Under the pieces are notes generated by a model. The model worked only from the letters and a program-made list of their open reading frames with translations, did no database searches and had not been told where the DNA came from. The position numbers were made by a program, and so were the translations under genes. From contig NZ_AXAU01000021.1 in NCBI RefSeq assembly GCF_000472965.1, positions 1 to 64,000 of the forward strand: DNA of 64,000 nt, written 5' to 3'. Within the stretch, counting starts at the first letter, position 1. Each line of letters begins with the position of its first letter. Below are positions 38,447-47,426 of this stretch, piece after piece. This stretch comes from Bradyrhizobium murdochi (GTDB lineage: Bacteria; Pseudomonadota; Alphaproteobacteria; Rhizobiales; Xanthobacteraceae).

Positions 38447-40111
38447 TCAGAAACGCGAGATTTCTTGCTTCCCAAAGGCCTCGGACACGTTTTCCTTCCA
38501 GCGCACCGATCCGAACGGGCGTTCCAACATGCGTCGGACCCGCACGGGCTCAGGGCCAATGTGGAAAGCAATTGCCTGCTGTTCAATCGCGCGCTCCGAC
38601 GGAGTCGAGCGGTTGCGCTGGCGCAAATAATCGAGCCATGTCGGGCAGTGATAGCGCTCGGTCCATAGTTCGGGATCGGCGATGTCGCGCGCTATCGACC
38701 AGCCATAAGCGCCATTGCGCTGCCGGAACAGCTGTACGTCCTGCATCACGTTGTGAAAGGACCGCGCATTCCCCTGCATTACGCGATATTCGATCTCGAC
38801 AACCAACGGGCCGCTACGTCCGGTCAGCGCCAGCCGCACCTCAGGATCCTCAAGCACCTCGGCCTCTTCGCCCCACGCGCCGACGCGCGGCATGCGCCAC
38901 CAAAGGCCTAGGAGCGGCGAGACCAACATCAGGGCGGCCGAGACCAGGAGCGCAGTTTGGACCCCAGCGACATCGGTGAGATGGCCCCAACCCCAACTGC
39001 CGACAGCAATCCCGCCGGAACTCGCCGCCTGATAGGCCGCGAGCGAGCGTCCCGCCACCCAGCGTGGCGCCGATAGCTGTACGCCAATATTGAACAGTGC
39101 CCACGCCATCATCCACACGGCGCCCGCAAGGAAAAGCGCGGCCGTCGTCAGTATCGGCTCTCGGCTCAGCGCCACCGCGGCAATCGCACAGCCCATGGAC
39201 AGCGCACAGGCGCGGATCGCCGCCTCGCCACTCATGCGCTTCCGCACCTCAGTGAGATTGAGAGCGCCGATCACCGCGCCTAGGCCAAAGGCGCTCAGCA
39301 TGATGCCATAGGTCTGGGCATCGCCATGGAGGAGATCGCGCGCCACTAGCGGCATCAGTGCGATGATCGCGCCGCCGATCGCGCCTGTTACCATGGAGCG
39401 GGTCAGAACGATCTTGATCGATGGCGAATTGGCGATGTAGCGCACGCCCGTAACGATGGCACGGTTAAACCTTTCAGGCGGCAGACGCGACGGTTCGGAG
39501 AAAGGTTTCCACAGGAACAGCGCCAGCATTAGTGGCAGATAAAGCAGCGCGTTTAGTGCGAAAGCAGCTACTGCGCCAGCGGTCACAACGACAATGCCAC
39601 CGATTGCCGGACCTACACTGCGCGCGATATTGTAGCTGATGCTGTTCAGCGCGACGGCCGCGGGAAGAGTTTCCGACGGTACCTGTTCGCTGACCGAGGA
39701 TTGCCAGGCCGGATCCATCAGCGCCACACCGCTGCCGACCACGAAGCACAGCGCCAATAACAGGTTCGGCGTGACTAGGCCGAGCCAGGCGAGGGCCGTC
39801 AGCGCGGCCGCGCCCGCGAGCGCGATACCAAGCGAAAATAGCATCACGATGCGCCGGTCATGCATGTCGGCAATGGCACCGGCCGGCATCGAGATCAGCA
39901 TGACCGGCAGCATCAAGGCGGTCTGGACCAGTGCGACCTTGTCGGCCGACGATGTCATCTGCGTCATCGCCCAAGCCGCGCCAACGCCCCGAATCAAGGC
40001 GCCAAGATTAGAGAAAAGACTCGCCAGCCATATGCGGCGGAACGTGACATGGTGGAACGGCGCAGTGATGCTATCGGCGCTGAAGGTCTGCAACTGGGGC
40101 AACTCGGTCAT
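38447..40111 (-). CDS. MFS transporter (EntS-like MFS_3) with C-terminal soluble extension
   Basis: 554 residues. About twelve hydrophobic segments occupy residues 25-420, with the MFS motif GAIADMHDRRIVML between helices 2 and 3. The last 130 residues are soluble (VVEIEYRVMQGNARSFHNVM, LWTERYHCPTWLDYLRQRNR), like the extension of proteobacterial MFS_3 exporters. Substrate unknown. The start overlaps the stop of a short, frame-broken upstream reading (ending VHIIGGEAGAK), so a partner gene may have been lost. This is one of the few intact accessory genes here. Confidence 0.85.
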   Translation of the reverse strand: MTELPQLQTFSADSITAPFHHVTFRRIWLASLFSNLGALIRGVGAAWAMTQMTSSADKVALVQTALMLPVMLISMPAGAIADMHDRRIVMLFSLGIALAGAAALTALAWLGLVTPNLLLALCFVVGSGVALMDPAWQSSVSEQVPSETLPAAVALNSISYNIARSVGPAIGGIVVVTAGAVAAFALNALLYLPLMLALFLWKPFSEPSRLPPERFNRAIVTGVRYIANSPSIKIVLTRSMVTGAIGGAIIALMPLVARDLLHGDAQTYGIMLSAFGLGAVIGALNLTEVRKRMSGEAAIRACALSMGCAIAAVALSREPILTTAALFLAGAVWMMAWALFNIGVQLSAPRWVAGRSLAAYQAASSGGIAVGSWGWGHLTDVAGVQTALLVSAALMLVSPLLGLWWRMPRVGAWGEEAEVLEDPEVRLALTGRSGPLVVEIEYRVMQGNARSFHNVMQDVQLFRQRNGAYGWSIARDIADPELWTERYHCPTWLDYLRQRNRSTPSERAIEQQAIAFHIGPEPVRVRRMLERPFGSVRWKENVSEAFGKQEISRF

Positions 40112-40879
40112 TTGGCTCCTGCCTCGCCTCCGATAATGTGAACCTGGGCCAGATCAGTGATGGTCCCGGCAACCTCGACGCTACCAGGCAACCTCGGTCT
40201 GCCTTGTCGATTTGGCCGACCCAGCAGCGACATTGGTCGGTGAACGCGATCATCGTTCCGGTCTGGGCAGGTTTCGCGGTCAAGCACGGCATGTCCCGCT
40301 CGGTGGCGGTCTTGACTTGAAGATTGATGCTGATCGCGTAGCGGATGGACATGGCTTAGATCACGGCGACGTGAGGCGAGATCGCTGTTTCGCAGCCAAA
40401 TCTCAGATGAAGCTCTTGAACGGCCGAGTTCCGATATTTTGATCTCGTCAGGGTGGATGGGCCACGCGAGTGAATGGCGATACGATATTCGCGATTCTCA
40501 ATTTGCCTTCGAACACCGATCTAAAGGAATTCTCCTCAGCTCTGTCGGCCGCAGCATAGAATAGAGTGACCAAACGCGGGTTTTGCGCGTTGTATGCGAG
40601 TGAGCGATGAAAAAATGCGTAAACGCACCTCGCGCCTTGGATGGCGGCATCAGCCTATACTTTGGTTTTCGGACGAAGCATCATTGCAAAGGGCAAAGTC
40701 TGCACTTGAGTACTTGAGGAGTTCATCGGACTGAATATCGAGCAAGACTTCTGCCACGGCCGCAAAGCGGGCGTAGCACTTCTCAAATACGACTGTCGTC
40801 CTGAAGCGAAGCCGAATGATTTGACGCTCGCTTCGTAGAATTTCCATCGAGTGGGCCCCGTGGGTCGTGTGGACACTTA
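40112..40879. other. Decayed DNA upstream of MFS gene
   Basis: A minus-strand frame at 40138-40350 looks like a broken small protein that was once coupled to the MFS gene. Another minus frame (40650-40847, from MEILRSERQ) is protein-like but unassigned. Nothing else is clear. Confidence 0.35.
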
Positions 40880-41245
40880 TCGCATCCATAGGACGATGGC
40901 ACCGAAAGTGACGACGGCACGGTAATTTCGGGCGGTCTTTTCGAAGCGGGTTGTGACGCGGCCGGAACTGCTTGAGTTTGAGAGGCACATTCCACGAGAT
41001 GGCGGGGACATAGAGATGCTTGTCTCGCGGATATTTGAGCGCGCGACGTGTTGGTGTGGGGATGATGGCGAGCGCGCCTTTGCCATACCTGGCGCAATTG
41101 ATCGGCCTCGTAGGCCGTATCGGGCCATGACGACCTCAACGGCGCGACGGAAACTGGAGGAGCTTCGATGCAAGGATGTCTGCAGAGCAGCTGTCTGAGG
41201 AAAGTGCTCGGCCGAAGCGTGAACGGCTTCCTGGGCAGGATTCAA
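40880..41245 (-). pseudogene. IS5-family transposase C-terminal remnant
   Basis: Pieces in three frames: SIAPGMAKARSPSSP and PHTNTSRAQ-like segments, then RHLVECAS, VTTRFEKTARNYRAVVTFGA and IVLWMR before a stop. These match the C-terminal end (NLVERCFSKLKQFRRVATRF pattern) of IS5-type DDE transposases. Frameshifts make it inactive. Confidence 0.7.
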
Positions 41246-42066
41246 GCGGCTTAGGTTGGCATGTCAAGCGCAAGCTCCAGAAGCCTAAACATTTACCGTT
41301 CTTCGAAGCCGAATTCGATCCAGCTGCTCGGGGATCGGCGCGCTAACGCTCCGGCCTTCAGTCAGAAGCGCACCTCCAAAGAAGGCCCCTCAATGTCCCT
41401 GAAGCGCGATTTTCCCGAGGTTCGCCGCAAAACCGCGAATAATTGCGTAATTTCGCTGGGAAAATGCAATCTGTCCCCGAAGCAGCGGGGAAAAGGCACC
41501 GGATTCGAATAATGATTTATCAATTAACCGGTCAACGGCGCAAAGCAGCGACTGCTGCTCTCCTTGTAATGGAATCGAGAGTTTTTATGCGCAATCAAGA
41601 CTTTGTCTCCGGTAGTCTCCTGGCCCTGACGGCGGCCGGCCTCGCGCTGCTCTGCTCGAGCCTGCTCGCGTTTGCATTCATCTAAAGGCAGCGCGCTACT
41701 CGCGCTGCGAAAGCGCTCGCCGTGCGCAAAAATGCACGAGTCCCCTGAATCCAAAAGAAGATAACTTTGACGCTGAAAAAGGACTTTAATCTGAATGAAG
41801 GCCGAGAACACAAGACTGAGGCCGCTGGTATCTAAACGGAAATGACTAAGGTGAGAGGTTTCGGGGAGTCGCCGACACGGTTTGCCTTTACTCGCTCGAT
41901 CTTCTTTCTGGTCTCACGATGTTGAGCCCGCCGGCAATGCCATTCCCGCAACTTCTTCGTCGTCAGTCCGGCTCGACGGTTTGCCGGGATGGATGATCCG
42001 AAAGAAAAGCGCGCCGGTCCTATTCATCGCGCAACCGCCAGCACTGCCCGATACTCGCAACTCATC
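41246..42066. other. Mostly non-coding stretch with one possible tiny membrane ORF
   Basis: The only plausible gene is at 41587-41685: 32 residues, a single hydrophobic helix (LLALTAAGLALLCSSLLAF) after a charged start. It could be a small membrane peptide or chance. No other features. Confidence 0.3.
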
Positions 42067-42258
42067 TCATCTAGCCCCACGTTCCGCTTTTGATCGCTCC
42101 TGCTCCAGAGCTTCCATACCGTTTCGATGCAGCCAAAGAAGTCCCCTTGCGAGCTGACGGAGATCGTTTCGCTTCGGACCAATGGGCAGCCGTCTTGCGC
42201 GACGAAGAGCGTCCGCAGCTTGCTTCTCCAGCGGCGAGAATTCCCACTCTGTCGGCAT
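42067..42258 (-). CDS. Small hypothetical protein (63 residues)
   Basis: Starts MPTEWEFSPLEKQAADAL and continues with many Arg residues and LARGLLWLHRNGMEAL. The composition and even codon use fit a real gene, and I recall similar small proteins from Bradyrhizobium. Function unknown. An in-frame start 18 bases upstream is possible. Confidence 0.5.
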   Translation of the reverse strand: MPTEWEFSPLEKQAADALRRARRLPIGPKRNDLRQLARGLLWLHRNGMEALEQERSKAERGAR

Positions 42259-42699
42259 CACCTGATCTACTCTCAATCAAACGCTCCGTTAGCTACGCCG
42301 CTCAGGCGCCAAGTTTTGTGAAATGGTTCACAAAGGAAAAGCGTCGTGAACTGGTCAGGTAGCCCCCAGTCGTCTGTTTTCCTTTTGACGCAAGCGTTCA
42401 CAAGAGACGCGGCATGAGCTTCGTGCAGACTGCAAACACATTCAAAGATGTGGATGGAGGCGAACGCGCGACAATGCACGACAGCTTGTCGGCGATCGTG
42501 ATGCTTTGGAGGGCCCCGACCGCGCGCCTTAACGCTGCACCATTCTGAGAGCTGCGATTGATCGCGCACAAATGCGGCTCTGGCCGCTATCGAGGAGCTA
42601 GGCTGCCCCTAGCAAGAAAACAGCGTTTCTGCAACTAGGCCGTCTGCGATGTGGCGCTGCGCTGTAGGAGACCAGCTCAGACAAGCAGAGAGCGAGCCA
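42259..42699. other. Intergenic, nothing recognised
   Basis: No motif or regulatory site seen between the small gene and the BioB remnant. Confidence 0.4.
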
Positions 42700-43205
42700 G
42701 GCGAATTGCCCAGTGCTGGCGCGCAATCCGAAAGACCGTGACGTCCGCGATATGGTCAGCGCTGTGAAAGACCTCGGCGTGGAGACCTACGTCACGCTCG
42801 GCATGCTGACTCCCTGGGCAGGCCGCACGGCTCGCCGAAGCTGGGCTCGACTCCTACAATCAGAATGTCGACACTTCGCCTGAGTTCTACGACAAGATCA
42901 TCACCACCGCACCCTGCAGGATCGCATCGATACGCTGGCGCACGTGCGCAATGCCGGCATCGAGATCTGTAAGGCATCGTCGGCCTGGGTGAACGCGTTG
43001 ATGACCGAATGGGCTTGCTGGTTCTGCTCGCCAACCTGCCGAGCTATCCGGAGAGCGTTCAATCACCTTTGGAGTCAGGTCAAGGGCGTGCCAGTCAACG
43101 ATACCGCGGAGAGGCTGAATCCGATCGCCCTGGTGCGGTTGATCGCGGTCGCCCGCATTCTAATGGTGAGAAGCCCTAGTGCGGCCCTCCGCCGGAGGTG
43201 TCGCC
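42700..43205 (+). pseudogene. bioB: Biotin synthase (BioB) fragment, frameshifted
   Basis: In shifting frames the sequence reads NPKDRDVRDMVSAVKDLGV, ETYVTLGML, ARLAEAGLDSYNQNVDTSPE, FYDKIITT, LAHVRNAGIEICK and finally LNPIALVRLIAVARILM. This matches the middle and C-terminal part of the radical-SAM enzyme BioB. The N-terminal CxxxCxxC motif is missing, and at least three frame breaks occur. Confidence 0.8.
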
Positions 43206-43620
43206 GGCAATATTTTTTCTCGCACGGTAACAAACGATCCGTTCGTTGTGGATATTGGAAAGCGGGTTCTCCGACTGCGATGAAAATTAGCTTGTCTTCG
43301 ACTCGCGCAGCCGCTCTTTCTCTGAGACTATTGATGTCAATCAATGGTGCTTAGAGAGGGGAACACTGATGGTTTGGAATGACGTCTTCGACGAAGCCAA
43401 CAACTCCGGTCTGCGCACACCTCCGCGTCGTATGACTTGCGCGTCGTGTTGTTGACCTAATCCATTTCGCGTCAGCGTGCTGACACCGCAGATAGCGAAC
43501 GCTTCTACAGGCCGTACCCTGCCGTCGGATTTTGAATAGATGCGCACCCGCTTGTCTGAGCCGCGTGATGCAAGTTGCTGCCCGCTTTAATCAATCGCCA
43601 GCTCGCCGAGGAAAATAGGA
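43206..43620. other. Intergenic, nothing recognised
   Basis: About 400 bases between two decayed metabolic genes. No readable function. Confidence 0.4.
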
Positions 43621-43935
43621 TGACCACGATAACGATCCTATCAAATTCGCCTATCGGATGCCGAATGTGTCCGGGCGGCCCCGTTATTTCGTCGATTGAG
43701 CAACGCACCAGCTGGGAGATCGACTACAATTGAAAGCGCGGCCAGATCGCCGAGAAGGCCGGCTTCGACTACGCCTTGACCCAAATCCGTTTCACCGCTG
43801 GCTATGGCGCCGACCAGCAGCACGAATCGGTCAGCTTCTCGCACGCGCTACTCGCAGCAACTGAAAAGCTCAATCATCGCTGCCATCCCACCGGCCCATG
43901 GAACTCAGGGCTGGCCGTACTCATTCGGACAGGTT
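43621..43935 (+). pseudogene. FMN-dependent sulfone monooxygenase (SfnG-like) fragment
   Basis: The translation contains SSIEQRTSWEIDYN, a stop, and then QIAEKAGFDYALTQIRFTAG followed by YGADQQHESVSFSHALLAAT. This is the N-terminal half of luciferase-like flavin monooxygenases of the SfnG type, which release sulfur from dimethylsulfone. The FMN barrel is cut off and frames are broken. Confidence 0.7.
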
Positions 43936-44193
43936 CAATGTGGGGCGACACCCAGATCCAAAGAAGAAAGAGCGCTCCGTACGACCATGACAATCTTGCC
44001 GGCAGGTTATCTTTCGATTTTTCTGGCGATTATTTCAGTTGCCATCGACACGATATCACCATCACCAATGGTGTGAACTAAAGCGTCATTTGAGCTTCAA
44101 GATCGCAGCATATCTGCTTTGGGTCGGATGCTGCGGCAGCCTCGCTGCCCCGATGCTACTACGTGGTACGTTGAGCTTGGAGGAGGATGTGAC

Positions 44194-44766
44194 ATGGTGA
44201 CCACGCGTGAAGTGTCTGTCGACGACGCCACAACGGTGACCCAAATGGTTGCTGCCCTACTTGCCGAACTTGGGGCTGGCCAAGCGCAGGCCGGATTAGA
44301 TACCCAGCTGGTTGCCAACCTTCTCGCCATGAAAGAGCGCGTCTATGGGTTTCTCGCCTTCACCGAGGAACGTCCTGTCGGTATCATCATGGTGTCGGAA
44401 AGCGCTGCGCTTTTTGCTCGCGGAACCTACGGCATTATCACCGAACTCTACGTGGTGCCGGATCAGCGATCGTCTGGGGTCGCGATGCACCTTATTGAGG
44501 CTGCCGTGGGCCTGGGGACGGTAAAAGGCTGGGGCCAACTTGAAGTGGGAGCGCCGAGGCAGCCGATGTGGAGCCGCAGCCCCAACTCAGCATTGTACTT
44601 GAAGGCCGGCTTTGCAGAGATCGGCCCACGCCTCAAGTTGCCGTTGCATGGCCTAGCTAGCCGACGTGCGCAAGGCAATCCTGCGGGCGATCCGCGGTTA
44701 GATCCTCGGCGGCAACGCGCCCGATACCGCCGTGTCTCGGATTCATCTGCTGCAGGGTTTGCATGA
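44194..44766 (+). CDS. GNAT-family N-acetyltransferase
   Basis: 190 residues from MVTTREVSVDDA, with a strong GGAGGA ribosome site. The acetyl-CoA motif A is ITELYVVPDQRSSGVAMHLI, and VGAPRQPMWSRS with a FYLKxGF-like ALYLKAGFAEIGPRL follows. The tail after about residue 150 is Arg-rich and probably runs into unrelated sequence. It is related to the second GNAT at 55092 (shared LEVGAPRQP and GPRL). NifA-regulated GNAT genes are known in Bradyrhizobium, but only a weak -24/-12-like element is seen here. Confidence 0.75.
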   Translation: MVTTREVSVDDATTVTQMVAALLAELGAGQAQAGLDTQLVANLLAMKERVYGFLAFTEERPVGIIMVSESAALFARGTYGIITELYVVPDQRSSGVAMHLIEAAVGLGTVKGWGQLEVGAPRQPMWSRSPNSALYLKAGFAEIGPRLKLPLHGLASRRAQGNPAGDPRLDPRRQRARYRRVSDSSAAGFA

Positions 44767-44815
44767 GCGTCGACTTGCCGGCGCCCGATTTACCCGCGAT
44801 GAAGTTTGTGACGCC

Positions 44816-45071
44816 AGCTCGTGAGCGGAGCCTTTTCTTGATGGGACCGCGGCACCCAGTACTCGTCGGATCGCATGATCGTCATCACGCGCTGAGTAAC
44901 TGCCGAGCGGCCCGGATCCGGCGAACCAGCTGTACGCGACAGGTCGTAGTAGTCGATCTTGAAGAAGTAGCGGTCTGAGCCGAGATAGAACCGAAGTCGT
45001 GCTCACCTTACGATCGTTGCCTCGAGTAAACCGATCTAACTTGCGCACGAGCTCAAGCAGCTCGGCCTAGC
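44816..45071 (-). pseudogene. DUF3768 gene fragment, copy 1 of a direct repeat
   Basis: Nearly identical to 52764-53025 on the same strand. Minus-strand frames give VRKLDRFTRGNDR and then, in another frame, YFFKIDYYDLSRTAGSPDP and QRVMTIMRSDEYW. These are typical of DUF3768, a small family common on rhizobial plasmids and islands. This copy lacks the N-terminus and a CGAT present in copy 2. Confidence 0.75.
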
Positions 45072-45152
45072 TAGCAGGCTGTTGAAGGAGCAGCCAATCG
45101 GCGGGCGATAAAGGGAATGTCGTCGCCGGCTTCGAGGCATATCTCGTCGGCC

Positions 45153-45320
45153 GTGAAGAATCTCGTAAGTCCTTGAGCGGGATTCGATTTTCTGGTCACA
45201 ACGACATTCGAGATTGCCGGGTTTTGGGCGTTGAGGCTCCAAAAGCTTGCAATCTCAAACCTCGCTCCGTTCCGAAAATCGACTCCCGCTCAATGGCTTG
45301 GGGGGTTCTTCACAGTCGAC
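45153..45320. repeat. Long imperfect palindrome, element A
   Basis: The left arm (from GTGAAGAATCTCGTAAG at 45153) and the right arm (ending TTCTTCACAGTCGAC) are imperfect inverted copies of about 80 bases around a centre near 45233. The right arm recurs in inverted orientation at 46949-47022 with about one mismatch in 72 bases. No coding capacity. It is possibly a MITE or the end of a lost insertion sequence. Confidence 0.75.
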
Positions 45321-45412
45321 TATTTATCAACGAGGCTCGCAAATTCCGATCCGGCGGCTGCCGCAACAATCGCCGAAACAACGGCCGCTCGCCGCAAACG
45401 ACCGCTGATCCT

Positions 45413-45428
45413 TGTCCGGTTTCTGACA
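45413..45428 (+). promoter_or_regulatory. NifA upstream activator sequence of the peptide/methyltransferase cassette
   Basis: TGTCCGGTTTCTGACA fits TGT-N10-ACA exactly and lies 100 bases before the -24 GG, the classic distance. Confidence 0.75.
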
Positions 45429-45525
45429 GTGTGCAACGGCTATCGTCGGGTTCAAGACACCGCCCGCCATGTACGGTGCGAACGGTCTTCAAAGCGAACC
45501 CGAAGCTTAACGCGCTTGAGCGCCG

Positions 45526-45542
45526 TTGGCACAGTCATTGCT
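45526..45542 (+). promoter_or_regulatory. Sigma-54 (-24/-12) promoter of the cassette
   Basis: TTGGCACAGTCATTGCT has both the GG and GC elements at correct spacing and matches the consensus closely. Confidence 0.8.
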
Positions 45543-45704
45543 ATTTAGAGGCGGCAACACAGAGTGAGGGGAGGGCTGAGCGCATTCAAACGCGTGTAAC
45601 GAGCGATGTTCTCCTCCTCTAAATCCGTATACGCATTTCTGAGAGAGAAACCAGCGCGCGGGAACAGCCGCGCAATCTTTGACAATCGGTTGACGGAGAG
45701 CAAC

Positions 45705-46007
45705 ATGCCTTCAGTGAGACTGATCATCTCTTACGGAAACCATGGTATCGAAGTCGAGCTCGCCGCAGAACAGGTTAGTGGCACTGGCCGAGATGGGTCA
45801 CAAGATGCTACTCGTTCGCGGGGGCAAGGCGGATTCCACCTGGTTGATCCCACACGCGAAGCGCAGGACACGAATCCGAGCTTCGCTGATAAATCCCGGC
45901 AGTCTCGACGATCTCGAAATCATGACGTGATGCAGATCAACCAGAATATCTGGTGCGTGGAGTCCGGCGGTACGGAGAAATGTGTCATCACATTGATCAC
46001 TTCCTAG
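45705..46007 (+). CDS. Unrecognised ORF, first gene of NifA-type cassette, possibly frameshifted
   Basis: 100 residues from MPSVRLIISYGN, with a CGGAGAG ribosome site, about 160 bases after the sigma-54 promoter. After roughly residue 25 the +1 frame (VALAEMGHKMLLVRGGKADS, then LINPGSLDDLEIM) looks more protein-like than the annotated one, so a frameshift is likely. A further 34-codon frame (45980-46084, from MCHHIDHFLEENGAYNAVLD) may be its end or a separate peptide. No family recognised. Confidence 0.45.
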   Translation: MPSVRLIISYGNHGIEVELAAEQVSGTGRDGSQDATRSRGQGGFHLVDPTREAQDTNPSFADKSRQSRRSRNHDVMQINQNIWCVESGGTEKCVITLITS

Positions 46008-46099
46008 AAGAGAACGGCGCCTATAACGCGGTTCTAGACCACGCCCAGATTCCAAGCAGGCCAATCACTATCGCAACGCTTTGAACAAGATCCACAATA

Positions 46100-46261
46100 A
46101 TGGCAGGCAATGGCACCATCCCGACCCCGATCACGATGGACGAGCTCGAGGACATGCTCATGGAGCACGGCATTACGGATGAGGTCGACGGGTCCAGCAT
46201 CCAAGACACCCCCGAACTCGCCGCCTCATTCTTTGCTACCCAAAGATGGAGAGTTAAATGA
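46100..46261 (+). CDS. 53-residue acidic peptide coupled to methyltransferase
   Basis: Starts MAGNGTIPTPITMDELEDML and contains a second acidic stretch (HGITDEVDGSS), ending TQRWRVK. Its stop overlaps the methyltransferase start (ATGA), a strong sign of translational coupling. The acidic helical front and different tail resemble the leader/core layout of modified peptides, but there is no known leader motif, so this is only an idea. No ribosome site is obvious. Confidence 0.55.
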   Translation: MAGNGTIPTPITMDELEDMLMEHGITDEVDGSSIQDTPELAASFFATQRWRVK

Positions 46262-46947
46262 CTACCCCAGTAGACGTATCTGTGCGGCGCCAAACGACAG
46301 ACGTAGATGCAATGCTGGCCGAACTCCGACTATGCGAACGCCCGCACGATGTGGAAGTGAGCGGCATGCCCTTACACATTTTGCCTGGCGTTTTGTCACC
46401 GCGCCTAAGTCACGCTCCCGATGCCTTGATGTCGAAGTGGCGCATCGACCCTGGCGCAACGGTGCTAGATCTTGGATGCGGGTCAGGTATACTAGGGCTT
46501 GCAGCACTCCGAGCCGGGGCAGGACGCCTACTGGCTCTCGATATAAATCCGCAAGCCGTCCTCACAACGGAGATAAACATCGAGCGATTAGGTTACTCGG
46601 ACAAAGCAGAAGCGCGCTGTAGCGACATCTATTCTGCGCTGCAATCCGGAGAAAAATTTGACGTCATTCTCTTTGCCGCACCCTATTGGAATCGGAAAGC
46701 AAAGGACGACCTGGAGCGCTCCTGCTATGATGAAGATCACAAAGTTATGGCCTCAGCTCTCGCGGGAGCGCATCTCTGGTTGAATGCCGCCGGGCTAATG
46801 TATGTGGTGTTCTCCGATCAGGGAGATGTTGGACGCGTCTTGAACTTGATTGATCAGAGTATGCTGCGTGTCAGAGACATGCATATTTTCCGACCATCGA
46901 TTGCAGGTGGGCACGTCCGCATTGTTTGGGAGCTCACGGCTCGATAA
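46258..46947 (+). CDS. Class I SAM-dependent methyltransferase (MTS / HemK-like)
   Basis: 229 residues. Motif I is VLDLGCGSGILGLAAL near residue 69, the acidic end of beta-2 is LALDINPQAV, and motif IV is VILFAAPYWN, replacing the usual NPPY. The N-terminal 45 residues are unlike rRNA or release-factor methyltransferases. The substrate could be the coupled peptide, a small molecule or a protein amide; the AAPYW variation argues against a standard HemK role. Expression under a NifA/sigma-54 promoter points to a function in the fixing nodule. It ends one base before the inverted copy of the palindromic element. Confidence 0.8.
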   Translation: MTTPVDVSVRRQTTDVDAMLAELRLCERPHDVEVSGMPLHILPGVLSPRLSHAPDALMSKWRIDPGATVLDLGCGSGILGLAALRAGAGRLLALDINPQAVLTTEINIERLGYSDKAEARCSDIYSALQSGEKFDVILFAAPYWNRKAKDDLERSCYDEDHKVMASALAGAHLWLNAAGLMYVVFSDQGDVGRVLNLIDQSMLRVRDMHIFRPSIAGGHVRIVWELTAR

Positions 46948-46948
46948 A

Positions 46949-47110
46949 GTCGACTGTGAAGAACCTCCCAAGCCATTGAGCGGGAGTCGATTTTCGGAAC
47001 GGAGCGAGGTTTGAGATTGCAAGCGTTTTGGGGTTGAAGGCCCGAAAGTTTGCAATTTCGTTTTTGCGATTCCCTCGAATCGCAGGTCGTGATTGCGTGG
47101 TTGGATCGGA
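46949..47110. repeat. Long imperfect palindrome, element B (inverted relative to A)
   Basis: 46949-47022 is the reverse complement of 45249-45320 with about one mismatch. The second arm (about 47030-47110) is more diverged and includes the perfect short dyad TGCGATTC / GAATCGCA. It starts immediately after the methyltransferase stop and could also act as its terminator. Confidence 0.7.
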
Positions 47111-47118
47111 GGGGGACG

Positions 47119-47199
47119 ATGCGACCCAAGGAACGACGGGACAGCGGACCGGCCGATCTTCTGCGCTCGCGGCTGGACGCGATCATCGACATGGCATGA
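47119..47199 (+). pseudogene. IS5-family transposase N-terminal fragment
   Basis: After a GAGGGGG site, 26 codons MRPKERRDSGPADLLRSRLD then AIIDMA end at a stop. This is the conserved first block of an IS5-type transposase. The rest is absent. Confidence 0.7.
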
Positions 47200-47426
47200 C
47201 GTACTCCCTGATGGTGGTGTAGCTCGGTAGAAGCAAAGCCGCCCGGACGCGCGCCCCCAACTAGCGCCGCAGCGGGGGGCTTCGCGGTGGTCACCGGGAG
47301 TTCTCCGGTAGGACCGGCTTGCGACTGCTGGGTACTTGAGAACGTATGTCGCTTTGTCGCGTTGACGTTTACGGCGGGAAACGGCACGCCTTGATCATCC
47401 GTATGTAGCGATACCGGATACGGTTG
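47200..47426. other. Spacer before the Tat-like-leader protein gene
   Basis: Short spacer, no gene. GC-rich dyads near 47280-47320 might be a weak terminator. Confidence 0.35.

Noticed and set aside
44140..44165. Weak -24/-12-like GGCAG-N5-CTGC before the first GNAT gene
   Set aside because: Two consensus bases are wrong and no UAS was found upstream.
46100..46947. Calling the peptide/methyltransferase pair a known RiPP system
   Set aside because: No recognised leader motif, no typical core residues and no protease or exporter nearby; kept only as a hypothesis.
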